Source: JANELJ01 sp024511395
GTDB taxonomy: Bacteria; Pseudomonadota; Gammaproteobacteria; GRL18
DNA length: 64,000 nt
Direction: 5' to 3'
NCBI GenBank assembly: GCA_963681975.1
Contig: OY820613.1
Location: forward strand, 2,232,001-2,296,000
In this document: piece after piece, positions 56,030 to 64,000 of the stretch
Position numbering within the stretch: position 1 is the stretch's first letter
How the letters are laid out: the number at the start of each line of letters is the position of its first letter
The notes under the pieces: generated by a model
The model's database searches: none
Seen by the model: the letters and a program-made list of their open reading frames with translations, nothing else
What the model was told of the DNA's origin: nothing
Translations under genes and position numbers: made by a program

Positions 56030-56624
56030 CTATGATAAGAGGTTAATATTAAACTGTTTCAGCAATTGTGCTGTTTCAAAAATTGGCAAGCCCATAACAC
56101 CGGAATAACTGCCGTTTATATTTTTTATTAATACCGCACCTTTACCCTGCACGGCATAGGCTCCGGCCTTGTCCGAAGGTTCTCCGGTACGCCAGTAATT
56201 TTCACATATTTCCCGGTCAATTTCTGAGAAAGTAACCTCACTAATGGAAATTGCGCTTAGAGTCTGCTGCTGATTAACCAGTACCACACCGGTCATAACC
56301 TGGTGAGTTCGTCCAGATAACTGCATTAACATTTCAATGGCATGCTGATGGCTTTGGGGTTTACCCAGAATAGTATTATCAATCACCACTGCTGTATCTG
56401 AACCCAGTGCTGTAATATTGTTATTATCGGTTTGCCGCAAACCATCCTGTGCCTTTTCCAGAGCCAGCCGTATAACAAAATCCTCTGGCAATTCCTCTAT
56501 CCGGCTGACTTCATCCACATTCTGAGTCACCACCTGAAATAAGACTCCCATCTGCAACAACAGTTCCTGCCTCCTGCCGCCGAGGCGAGCTGGAAGCCAG
56601 ATAAATCTGCGGCACATCCGTCAT
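56030..56624 (-). pseudogene. maf: Maf-like nucleotide pyrophosphatase, frameshifted by a 7-bp tandem duplication
   Basis: The native ATG (56622-56624) reads MTDVPQIYLASSSPRRQE and then leaves frame, because TCCTGCC is duplicated in tandem at 56565-56578 (plus strand). The rest of the protein is open: LLLQMGVLFQVVTQNVDE, ALGSDTAVVIDNTILGKP, YAVQGKGAVLIKNINGSYSGVMGLPIFE. A second ATG seven bases downstream restores that frame but replaces the catalytic SxSPRR loop with MCRRFIWLPARLGGRRQ. Maf proteins hydrolyse non-canonical or UTP/TTP-type nucleotides. IS982 copy B ends 10 bp upstream of the start. Confidence 0.85.
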
Positions 56625-56634
56625 AATATAATCA

Positions 56635-57653
56635 ACCTGAGATCTGGATAAGAACCCAGTCATTTACCTAAATACAGAGAGTTTTCATATCACTCTCATC
56701 TATTCTGATTGTCAGCTTGTCTTTTTTATGACAATAGGCAATCAGAGAACCAATAAGCTTCAACATAAAACCACTTACGCTTCTATGACGTGAATGTTCA
56801 ATCTGTGTAATATTTTTTAGCTGATCATTAACCGTTTCAATTATAAAACGTTTTTTCAGCATAATCTTATCCCACAATGCAATAGCACGTGGTTTCATGT
56901 TTCGTCTGACATTGGTAATAAGCCCGACATCCTGTTCAAACAGTTCATCACTTAAAAGACTGGAGACATAGCCTTTGTCACCATAAAGCTTTCCATATAA
57001 GTCTTTGGCCATTTCAGGAACCGGTTTTCTGTCATCTACATTACCGGCCGTCAATTTAGTGCCCAGTATTTCACCTTTATGATTAATGATCAGGTGAACT
57101 TTAAACCCATAGAACCACCCCATGGTCGATTTGCCTCGCTGAGCAACACCATCAAAGACTTTATGCCTGGGTATGCGAATGTTTTGGCATACTTTAATGC
57201 TGCTCGCATCAACAAAGGCAATTCCGGTGGGCTTTCCTTTGCAATGAGTAAAGTAAGCGAATAATGGCACCAGTACCGATGACATCACTCACAGGAAACG
57301 GCTATAGCTCAATAAATTTGGAAACTCTTTCCTAAGATGTTGATGCACATGGCATAAATAATAACTCTTAAAATCTTTGTAATGTGACTGATGAAAGTTA
57401 ATCAGGATAGTCATCAGTTCACCGGGGCTCATTACACCTTGTTGTCTTCTCTTTTTATCACCGGATTCCAGCAGTGTTTTTTCCCATTCAGGATAAAAGA
57501 CCTGGTTGAAATCAGCGATATTACAATACAATTCATCTATAGTAGTCACTTGCCTGTTCCTTGTTCAAATTCATTTGATTTGGTCATTAAATGATCTGAT
57601 CGAGAAACAGGCATTTAGTTCAATATTTTTTAGTTCTTATCCAGAATTCAGGT
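56635..57653 (-). mobile_element. IS982-family element, copy B
   Basis: 1019 bp with ends ACCTGAGATCTGGATAAGAAC and complement ACCTGAATTCTGGATAAGAAC. The 6-bp flanks TAATCA (56629-56634 and 57654-57659) are a perfect duplication. It shows the empty site for IS5-like copy 6. It separates rlmH from maf. Confidence 0.95.
56668..57549 (-). pseudogene. IS982-family transposase with in-frame TGA (copy B)
   Basis: Same structure as copy A: an N-terminal part (57289-57549), one TGA at 57289-57291 after SYSRFL, and an in-frame remainder (56668-57288) with FVDASSIKVCQN and the IETVNDQLKNITQIEHSRHRS region. About a dozen residues differ from copy A, so the shared stop predates their divergence. Confidence 0.85.
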
Positions 57654-57721
57654 TAATCAACAACATTTAGCTAAAAACCGATCAGAACCTTCTGTGCTTA
57701 TTATTCCCTTAACACTTAGCA

Positions 57722-58189
57722 CTAGCGATGATAAGGATGGTTCTTTAAAATACTATACGCCCGATATAACTGCTCACTCAATAACACCCGCACCAGCGGA
57801 TGCGGCAGGGTCAGCGGAGATAAAGACCATTTTATATCAGCCCGTCTGACACAGTCTTCACTTAAACCTTCCGGGCCGCCAATCAATAGTGCCACATCCT
57901 GCCCGCCATGCAGCCAGCCGTCCATTTGCTGCGCCAGCTGTTCGGTACTCCAAGCTTTGCCGTTGACTTCCATGGCAATAACCAGAGCACCTTTGGGAAT
58001 GGCCTGCAGGAGTTTTTCACCCTCGTTCTGTTTAATACGCGCCAGATCAGCATTTTTGCCCCGTTTACCCGGCGTAATTTCCACTAGCTTCAGCCAGCAG
58101 TCTGCCGTCATGCGTTTGGCGTATTCCTGGTATCCCTGTTCCACCCAGCCGGGCATTTTATTGCCTACGGCCAGCAGATAAATATTCAC
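57722..58189 (-). CDS. rlmH: 23S rRNA pseudouridine(1915) N3-methyltransferase
   Basis: 155 residues, SPOUT class. MNIYLLAVGNKMPGWVEQGYQEYAKRM start, IAMEVNGKAWSTEQLAQ, LLIGGPEGLSEDCVRRA (knot), and LSPLTLPHPLVRVLLSEQLYRAYSILKNHPYHR end, all characteristic. Start is a GTG immediately after the rsfS stop, indicating translational coupling. It methylates the pseudouridine at 1915 in helix 69 of 70S ribosomes. Confidence 0.97.
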   Translation of the reverse strand: MNIYLLAVGNKMPGWVEQGYQEYAKRMTADCWLKLVEITPGKRGKNADLARIKQNEGEKLLQAIPKGALVIAMEVNGKAWSTEQLAQQMDGWLHGGQDVALLIGGPEGLSEDCVRRADIKWSLSPLTLPHPLVRVLLSEQLYRAYSILKNHPYHR

Positions 58190-58543
58190 CTAGCCCTGAT
58201 CCAGAGACTGGTCCGCATCATCATCCACTTCCCAGATCCGTTCAATACCGTAATAATCCCTGACCTGGGGCAGCATTACATGCACCACGACATCTCCCAG
58301 ATCCACCAGCACCCAGTCACCGGTATTCAGGCCTTCTACACCCAAAGGTACCACACCGGCTTTTTTTGCCTCCTGTACCACATTATTGGCAATGGATTTA
58401 ACCTGCCGGTCAGAGCGACCGCTGGCAAAGATCAAAACATCGGTGATACTACTGCGCCCGGTCACATCAAGTATATTGACATCAAAGGCTTTCAGGTCTT
58501 CCACGGCATTAATTGCCAGTGCTTTTAATTCATCAAGCTCCAT
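58190..58543 (-). CDS. rsfS: Ribosomal silencing factor RsfS
   Basis: 117 residues. Contains DVTGRSSITDVLIFASGRSDRQVKSIANNV and GLNTGDWVLVDLGDVVVHVMLPQVRDYYGIERIW, the family signature. It binds L14 and blocks subunit joining under starvation. In relatives it follows nadD; here an IS4-like element and a cloverleaf repeat separate them. Confidence 0.97.
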   Translation of the reverse strand: MELDELKALAINAVEDLKAFDVNILDVTGRSSITDVLIFASGRSDRQVKSIANNVVQEAKKAGVVPLGVEGLNTGDWVLVDLGDVVVHVMLPQVRDYYGIERIWEVDDDADQSLDQG

Positions 58544-58681
58544 TAAATTATTTTTACCTTATTTAATTTTAAAATGCTTCTACAAAACTAAAGTTTAGAG
58601 CGACAGCTCACCCTTGAGAGTCCTGTTTCGCTCATACGTTCTTTAACAATTTGTTTATAACCAGCTGTTTTGAAATTGTTT

Positions 58682-59167
58682 TTATAACAAATCTTCAAAT
58701 CGCCTTAAAATATCCGTATCCGGCGGGTGGAATTTTTGGGACTTACCATCCCACCAGTCCCTGACCCTAACCTGCGAAAAATACCTTATCAATCCCATTC
58801 GTATTCTTCCGGCAGTAATGGGTGTATTCTTTCGCCAGGGCATATTATCAATTAAGCGCAATACCGGGTCCGGACATTTAATAGCCCGCAATTGAGGTAT
58901 AATATACCCCAGAGCAATAATGTGTACCCATCGATGTAACACCTTCCGGGTTGTCTGCCAGATCTGTTTCATGCCCCAGTCATTTTTTAACTGATTGAAC
59001 ATGGGCTCAATCGACCAGCGCTTTTCATAAGCGACAATAATATCCAGACCACTTAACTGCATACCTGTTGACAGTAATAAACGTGGTCTTTTTTTCCCTT
59101 TAGAGTCCTCAAACTCACACCAGACAAAGCATACCGACTGGCCATTCAGAAAGCGGGCTTTAGCCAC
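58682..59167 (-). pseudogene. IS4-like transposase, C-terminal frame (copy B)
   Basis: Same segment as 44829-45365, with the catalytic Glu region RWSIEPMFNQLKNDWG. A single-base deletion near the end truncates it after ILRRFEDLL, losing about 18 residues compared with copy A. Confidence 0.75.
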
Positions 59168-59772
59168 CGCTGTTCAATAAAAGAACGGCGCATATACCAA
59201 CTGTCCACCAATACAGTAACCGCTTTATCTTTTAGCGGTTCCATCAATGCCCGAATAAGACTTCGGGCAATCACCAGTTTACCACTGTTACCGGCCTGTG
59301 GTGTTAAACGTAATAACAATGGCAGAGGCGTATTACAGCCAGAACGCTTAACAATCGCAGCCAGTGCTACCCGGCATTGCCCTCTGACATACCGGGACAG
59401 ATTGGTTTTATTACCATGCTGGTGGTGTATCTGACTCATGGGTGCCTTTTTGGAATAACGCAGCACGATAGAGTCATCTATGGCCAGATAAACCGGATTA
59501 TCCCCAAACAGCTTTAGAAACAGAGCCGTCCACCGTCTCATCAGTTTAAGATAAGACCACTGACCGGTTTCAAGCCATTTATAATAACCGGGCCATTGCC
59601 TGGCCATGCCCACTATCCAGATAGCACTGGTTACAAACCCTGATTGAGTTAATAAACTGCCCATTAGTAACTCAATAAAGGTTTTTGCGCTCCTAAGGGG
59701 TAGCGCTCGGGTTAAAAATGTTATGTAATAAAACAGTTCACTGGGGATATTGCCGTATCCTTTGGTGTGCAT
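59146..59772 (-). pseudogene. IS4-like transposase, N-terminal frame (copy B)
   Basis: Starts MHTKGYGNIPSELFYYITF after GGAGG and keeps the first two catalytic Asp regions (AIDDSIVLRYSKKAP and VDSWYMRRSFIEQ). It ends at the same TGA after RWLKPAF as copy A, with the remainder in the -1 frame. Confidence 0.75.
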
Positions 59773-59974
59773 TGCGGCCTCCAGAAGTTTGTTTTTTCTT
59801 ACTGAAGGCAGCAATGCTGCCGAATTTTTGTCAACTGTTTTTTGCTTTTTTTTACATTTTTTCCTGTTACGGACTATCGGTTAACTGAGGTAATCAATAA
59901 ATTTTAAATGATTCTCCTTTTTGGGGGATCTGAAATTCTAAACTTTAGCTACAAAAGTTAAATGACTAATAATA

Positions 59975-60181
59975 AGTCTTTAGCATAATTAAGAACACTA
60001 TAGAGTGATTGGTTATAGGTGCTGTATTTACGGGATTTTGAAAACATGGATGTTTTCAAAATCTCCTGGATAAGAACTTTTTAAGTTTTGTAAAAAGTTC
60101 TAAACCGATACATGGATGTACTTGAGCGCCCCCGGAAATTCATCACCTGTGGCCAATCACGGTAAGATATGCTAAATAATC
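59975..60181. repeat. Cloverleaf repeat, first type, copy B (inverted, downstream of nadD)
   Basis: Opposite orientation to the other two copies. Hairpins in order: GAAAACATGGATGTTTTC, AGAACTTTTTAAGTTTTGTAAAAAGTTCT (two halves pair), and TACATGGATGTA. The outer stem (GATTGGTTATAGGTGCTG with the CACC...CCAATC side) differs in sequence from the other copies but pairs with itself. Ends match 62212-62371 when reversed (CCGTGA and TCACTCTA). Confidence 0.8.
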
Positions 60182-60211
60182 AAAACTTCTTCTGTAAAAT
60201 TTAAATGACTA

Positions 60212-60892
60212 TCAAGCATATAAGTGATGATATTCTATCAGATTAATGACACTATCAGGCATTAAATAACGTACTGATTGATGGTTTTTTAAGCGATTTC
60301 GAATATCTGTGGCAGAAATGGCCAATTGAGTAACCGGCTGCAGGCTGACCACGCCCTGTAAACGGCTCTGAACCTGTTCTTTATCACCCTTATTGTGCTG
60401 GTAAAAGTCTGCAATCTCCTGCGGCCAGTGCTGCGGCTGTTCAAATCCGCTGTCCGGCCTCTGGCTGACAATAATATGCGCATAATCCAGTAATTCCTGC
60501 CAGTGATACCAGGAGTTAATACCAAGAAAGGCATCCATCCCCAGTAGTAAACACAGGGGATTATCCGGAAAATCCGCACGCAGGCTTTTTAGGGTATCCA
60601 CCATATAGGAGGGGCCACCGCGCTGCAGTTCCCGTTCATCAAATATAAAACGTGGTTCCGAAGCAATGGCCAGAGCCACCATTTCCCTGCGCAATTGGGC
60701 AGAGCTGGCAGGAGCCTCCCGATGAGGAGGTATAAAGGCCGGAATAAAGCGAACTTCCTGCATATCAAAGTATTCGCAGAGTTCCAGATTGGGTCTTAAA
60801 TGCCCGTAGTGTATGGGGTCGAACGTTCCACCATACACACCAATGGACTTTAAGGGCTGAGATAATGGGGACGAGTCAGAAACGTATATCAT
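60212..60892 (-). CDS. nadD: Nicotinate-nucleotide adenylyltransferase
   Basis: 226 residues. Nucleotidyltransferase motifs IGVYGGTFDPIHYGHL near the N-terminus and LAISATDIRNRLKNHQSVRYLMP near the C-terminus. It converts nicotinate mononucleotide to deamido-NAD. The start ATG overlaps the proA stop codon (TAATG), so the two are translationally coupled. Confidence 0.96.
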   Translation of the reverse strand: MIYVSDSSPLSQPLKSIGVYGGTFDPIHYGHLRPNLELCEYFDMQEVRFIPAFIPPHREAPASSAQLRREMVALAIASEPRFIFDERELQRGGPSYMVDTLKSLRADFPDNPLCLLLGMDAFLGINSWYHWQELLDYAHIIVSQRPDSGFEQPQHWPQEIADFYQHNKGDKEQVQSRLQGVVSLQPVTQLAISATDIRNRLKNHQSVRYLMPDSVINLIEYHHLYA

Positions 60893-62157
60893 TACTGACG
60901 GATATGCCCGTCACCCAATACAATATATTTCTGTGAGGTCAGTCCTTCCAGTCCAACCGGACCACGGGCATGGATCTTATCGGTACTGATGCCGATTTCC
61001 GCCCCAAGGCCGTACTCAAAGCCATCCGCAAAACGGGTTGAAGCATTGACCATAACCGAACTGGAGTCCACTTCCGCCAAGAAACGACGAGCAAGAGTAA
61101 AACTTTCAGTAATAATTGATTCGGTATGACCGGAACTGTGCTGGAAAATATGCTCTATAGCCGCATCAATACCGTCTACTACCCGAATTGACAGAATGGG
61201 TGCCAGATATTCAGTATTCCAGTCTTCTTCCGTAGCCGGTACCGTTTCCACCAGACCGTTTAATACTGCTGCACTGCGCTCACAGCAGCGCAGCTCTACA
61301 CCTTTCTGCTGGTATTTCTGCGCCAGTTCAGGCAGTACAGCATCCACAATAGCCGCATCCACAAGGAGAGTTTCCATGGCATTACACACGCCATAACGAT
61401 GGGTTTTAGCATTATAGGCCACATCAATGGCTTTTTTATGATCTGCCTTACCGTCAATATAAACATGGCAGATACCATTAAGATGTTTAATCACCGGTAC
61501 CCGAGCATTGCCGCTAATGCGTTCAATCAATCCCTTACCGCCGCGGGGCACAATAACATCCACATATTCCTGCATGGTGATTAGCTCACCGACGGCCTCC
61601 CGGTCAGTGGTTTCCACCACCTGCACCACTTCTTCAGGCAGCCCGGCCTGCACCAGCCCCTGTTTAATACAGTCTGCAATGGCCTGATTGGAATGAATAG
61701 CTTCTGAACCGCCGCGCAGAATTGCGGCATTGCCGGATTTCATACACAAAGCGGCTGCATCGGCGGTTACATTGGGACGGGATTCGTAAATAATACCGAT
61801 GACCCCCAACGGTATCCGCATCTTGCCAATCTGCAGGCCGGAAGGCTGATAATGCATACCGGACACTTCACCAACGGGATCCGGCAGCGCCGCAATCTGG
61901 CGCAGGCCTTCCGCCATGCCTTCTACCCGTTCCATATTCAGTGCCAGTCGGTCCAGCAGGGCATCATCAAGGCCGCGGGCTTTACCCGCCTCCAGATCCC
62001 TGTTATTTTCTGCTAACAGAGTATCCATTGAAGTTATCAGCAAATCAGCAATCGCATTTAAGGCCGCATTTTTCTGATTGCTGTTAGCCCTGGCCAGCAC
62101 CCGGGATGCCTGGCGGGCCTGCTGACCCAGCTGAGTCATATATTGTTTAATATCCAT
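60892..62157 (-). CDS. proA: Gamma-glutamyl phosphate reductase
   Basis: 421 residues from the ATG at 62155-62157 (MDIKQYMTQLGQQARQASRVLA); the frame is open further upstream into the repeat but without homology. Aldehyde-dehydrogenase-like fold: PLGVIGIIYESRPNVTADAAALCMKSGNA, IVPRGGKGLIE, catalytic Cys in KTHRYGVCNAMETLLV, and HARGPVGLEGLTSQKYIVLGDGHIR at the end. Second step of proline synthesis. Clustered with nadD as in pseudomonads. Confidence 0.96.
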   Translation of the reverse strand: MDIKQYMTQLGQQARQASRVLARANSNQKNAALNAIADLLITSMDTLLAENNRDLEAGKARGLDDALLDRLALNMERVEGMAEGLRQIAALPDPVGEVSGMHYQPSGLQIGKMRIPLGVIGIIYESRPNVTADAAALCMKSGNAAILRGGSEAIHSNQAIADCIKQGLVQAGLPEEVVQVVETTDREAVGELITMQEYVDVIVPRGGKGLIERISGNARVPVIKHLNGICHVYIDGKADHKKAIDVAYNAKTHRYGVCNAMETLLVDAAIVDAVLPELAQKYQQKGVELRCCERSAAVLNGLVETVPATEEDWNTEYLAPILSIRVVDGIDAAIEHIFQHSSGHTESIITESFTLARRFLAEVDSSSVMVNASTRFADGFEYGLGAEIGISTDKIHARGPVGLEGLTSQKYIVLGDGHIRQ

Positions 62158-62211
62158 TACCGTTCCATTAAAATTTAAGTTTGCTGATTTTTTTATATTC
62201 ATATCTATTCT

Positions 62212-62371
62212 ATTCAGCAGTATATTACCGTGACTGGCTGCAGGTACTGTCTTTCCGGGGACGCTCAAGTACATCCATGTATCGCTTTACGAAAATATCT
62301 ATGTTTTCATAAACCCCGTAAACACAGTACCTTCAGCCAGTCACTCTACAGTGTTCTGAATTATACTGAAT
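62212..62371. repeat. Cloverleaf repeat, first type, copy C (holA-proA gap)
   Basis: Outer stem GACTGGCTGCAGGTACTGT pairs with ACAGTACCTTCAGCCAGTC (few mismatches), closing on CGGGG/CCCCG. Two hairpins remain, TACATCCATGTA and GAAAATATCTATGTTTTC; the middle AGAACTTTT hairpin is missing. Ends ATTCAGCAG and TACTGAAT are weakly inverted. Shares CTCAAGTACATCCATGTATCG with copy A exactly. Confidence 0.85.
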
Positions 62372-62384
62372 AATTATTTATATT

Positions 62385-63419
62385 CTAAAAACCTGTTTTT
62401 TCCAGAACAGACTGCCCTGCAATTTGTGCCAGAATAAGCTGCAGTTTGTCCCAAGGTTCACCTGCCGTGGCTCCTTTGGCCATTTTATCCAGTTCCAGTA
62501 ATTCTTCAAGCAGTCCCTGCCAGTATTCCGGCTCTGTAGTTCGAACAGTCTGGCTAATCAAAGACTTGCGTTTGGGAAACAGGTAAAACGGCTTCATGGC
62601 CGCCTCCAGATCCTGTTTCTGCCTGATGGCCGTCATTCTGGCCAGCATGCGCACTTCTTTGGCAATAAGCGTCATTAACAGAATAATGGATTCACCTTCA
62701 CTGCGCAGGCCGGCCAGTATTTTTAAGGCCCGTTTTAAATCTTTAGACAGGGCGCAGTCAAATAAATCAAATACATTATAACGGGCACTGTCAAAAACCG
62801 CTTCGACCACCTGTTCGGTACTAAGACTGAGCATCTGATCGGCCGCAGGATAAAGCAGGCTCAGTTTTTCTATTTCCTGATCCGCTGCCAGCAGATTACC
62901 TTCTACACGATCGGCAATTAACTGGATGGCATCAGCCTGCAGAGCCAGACCTTTGGAGCGAAGCCGCTGGTTTAGCCACTGATTCAGATAAGTTCCGTTA
63001 ATAGGCCAGACATTAACAATTCCAGCCACCTTGTCCAGAGCTTTATACCATTTACTTTTTTTAGTCGCCGCTTCCACTTTACCAGCCACTATCAATAGTA
63101 GTACACCCTGGGGCGGGTTCTGACAATATTCAATTAAAGACTCGCCCTTGTCCGAAGGCCGGCCCGTAGGCATGTGCAGTTCAATCAGGCGCTGAGCGGC
63201 AAACAGCGATAATTCACTGGCTGCAAAACTCAGGGTATGCCAGTCAAAGCCGGCTTCAGCCGTATAGACTTCCCGTTCCGTAAAACCGTAATAGTGAGCG
63301 GCTTTACGCAGCATATCAACGGATTCACGATGCTGCAGAGGCTCATCACCACAGACCATGTATACAAGCAGCAGCTGGTTTTTTAAATGCGTCCTTAACT
63401 GTTCAGGTTTAATCTGCAA
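62385..63419 (-). CDS. holA: DNA polymerase III delta subunit
   Basis: 344 residues, clamp-loader delta. Begins MQIKPEQLRTHLKNQLLLVYMVCGDEPLQHRESVDMLR, with the degenerate AAA+ fold and no Walker A. The central part has RLIELHMPTGRPSDKGESLIEYC, and the C-terminal collar VFDLFDCALSKDLKRALKILAGLRSEGES. It opens the beta clamp. It follows lptE by 15 bp, the standard order. Confidence 0.95.
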   Translation of the reverse strand: MQIKPEQLRTHLKNQLLLVYMVCGDEPLQHRESVDMLRKAAHYYGFTEREVYTAEAGFDWHTLSFAASELSLFAAQRLIELHMPTGRPSDKGESLIEYCQNPPQGVLLLIVAGKVEAATKKSKWYKALDKVAGIVNVWPINGTYLNQWLNQRLRSKGLALQADAIQLIADRVEGNLLAADQEIEKLSLLYPAADQMLSLSTEQVVEAVFDSARYNVFDLFDCALSKDLKRALKILAGLRSEGESIILLMTLIAKEVRMLARMTAIRQKQDLEAAMKPFYLFPKRKSLISQTVRTTEPEYWQGLLEELLELDKMAKGATAGEPWDKLQLILAQIAGQSVLEKTGF

Positions 63420-63434
63420 GACAATAAAACTGTT

Positions 63435-63938
63435 TTAATATTCTGCAATGTCTTTCATACGACGTAAAATCTTGATAACCGCCGCCTGATACATTTCCTT
63501 ACGGATAATCACTTCTTCATTATCTGAACCCAGTACATTATTAATATTATTACGGTAATTGCTGATCACGCTGACGGTCTGCTGTTCTGCAACCTGCTTG
63601 CCTTCATGATCCTGCACCACAAAAGCAACATTCAACTGCAGTTCATATTCACGCACGGAATTACCTGCCACATTAAGCACTCGACGCTGTACACCACTGG
63701 TCAGTAAGGTGACCACAGAAGTGGCTGACTCAGCAGTTGGCTCCAGTTTAGTACCCACACTCTCCAGTGCCGCTTTCAGCGGTTTACTGATATCCCGGTT
63801 ACCATTGTCCACCAGGTAAACCCGCTGATACAGTTCCGGCAGCACCAGATCACCGCGTAAATGAAAGCTGCAGCCAGCCATAAACAGGCTCAGCATAAGA
63901 AATATAAGGTGTGGTTTTAACAGAATAAATTGATTCAT
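63435..63938 (-). CDS. lptE: LPS-assembly lipoprotein LptE
   Basis: 167 residues from the ATG at 63936-63938 (MNQFILLKPHLIFLML). The lipobox is LFMAGC, giving an acylated Cys at about residue 21 followed by SFHLRGD, typical of LptE/RlpB. The rest is a beta/alpha fold with NSVREYELQLNVAFVVQD and SDNEEVIIRKEMYQAAVIKILRRM. It plugs the LptD barrel in the outer membrane to export LPS. Located between leuS and holA. Confidence 0.95.
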   Translation of the reverse strand: MNQFILLKPHLIFLMLSLFMAGCSFHLRGDLVLPELYQRVYLVDNGNRDISKPLKAALESVGTKLEPTAESATSVVTLLTSGVQRRVLNVAGNSVREYELQLNVAFVVQDHEGKQVAEQQTVSVISNYRNNINNVLGSDNEEVIIRKEMYQAAVIKILRRMKDIAEY

Positions 63939-63981
63939 TATTTTTATAAGCCTTTTTAAAATTCTCAGTATGATGGCTGAG

Positions 63982-64000
63982 CTAGTTAGCCACAATATTA
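63982..64000 (-). CDS. leuS: Probable last codons of leucyl-tRNA synthetase (cut by window edge)
   Basis: The minus strand at the window end reads codons for N-I-V-A-N followed by TAG, 43 bp before lptE. LeuS proteins commonly end in a similar V/L-N-I/L-V tail, and leuS precedes lptE in most gammaproteobacteria. Only five codons are visible, so this is inferred mainly from gene order. Confidence 0.5.

Larger units (their letters stand above)
58588..59948 (-). mobile_element. IS4-like DDE element, copy B
   Basis: 1361 bp with ends CTAAAGTTTAGAG and ATTCTAAACTTTAG. The 8-bp flanks CTACAAAA (58580-58587 and 59949-59956) are a perfect duplication. It lacks the 138-bp cloverleaf segment found in copy A, giving an empty-site comparison. 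It lies between nadD and rsfS. Confidence 0.93.

Overview
The window comes from a gammaproteobacterial chromosome of moderate GC with standard stop codons. This rests on gene order: thrS-infC-rpmI-rplT-pheS-pheT, leuS-lptE-holA-proA-nadD-rsfS-rlmH, maf-rng-yhdP-nit, ribD-ribE-ribBA-ribH-nusB-thiL-pgpA, and the epmA/efp/epmB cluster are all typical of that class. Roughly a third of the window is insertion-sequence DNA, and several non-essential genes are decaying. That suggests a lineage in an IS expansion phase, such as a recently host-associated or niche-restricted bacterium. I cannot name the species.

Layout. 1-5121 (minus): translation operon thrS, infC (apparent AUC start), rpmI, rplT, pheS, pheT. 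5350-8344: two adjacent copies of a 1498-bp IS5-like element. 8437-8659: a 223-bp MITE with ISAs1-type ends. 8681-10590: an unknown protein and a secreted Pro/Asn-rich protein. 10687-12184: IS5-like copy 3. 12328-15997: ppc, an array of ten heptamers, then yaaA. 16182-17418: ISAs1 element. 17985-19482: IS5-like copy 4, abutting a broken retropepsin-like gene. 20020-27813 (minus): glyA, nrdR, ribD, ribE, ribBA, ribH, nusB, thiL, pgpA. 28014-32255: psd, a small zinc-ribbon protein, epmA, efp, epmB (EF-P and its lysylation enzymes). 32276-38624: IS graveyard with a three-level nest, an IS5-like copy inside IS982 inside an IS630 remnant. 38625-41318: decayed FimX-like c-di-GMP gene and its neighbour. 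41377-43878: Lon-family AAA protease. 43909-45409: IS4-like element. 45453-46016: darP/yjgA. 46063-58543: nit, yhdP, rng, maf (frameshifted), rlmH and rsfS, interleaved with IS elements. 58588-59948: second IS4-like copy. 60212-64000: nadD, proA, holA, lptE and the last codons of leuS.

The most unusual feature is a set of structured repeats placed between genes of otherwise compact operons. One type (three copies at about 23.8, 60.0 and 62.2 kb) is a cloverleaf: a long self-complementary outer stem enclosing two or three hairpins with CATCYATG-type tips. The outer-stem sequence differs between copies, yet each copy keeps pairing. A second type (8.5 and 44.0 kb) has the same design with a different core. 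A 40-bp perfect inverted repeat lies between ribBA and ribH, and a three-hairpin cluster lies between rng and yhdP. One second-type copy sits inside an IS4-like element whose sister copy lacks it, giving a filled/empty pair.

A second theme is IS biology. The IS5-like element leaves 6-bp TANNTA duplications, proven by length arithmetic in the nested copy. Two other families (IS982 and IS4-like) are each present as two copies that share the same inactivating lesion, which suggests that defective elements have been moved in trans.
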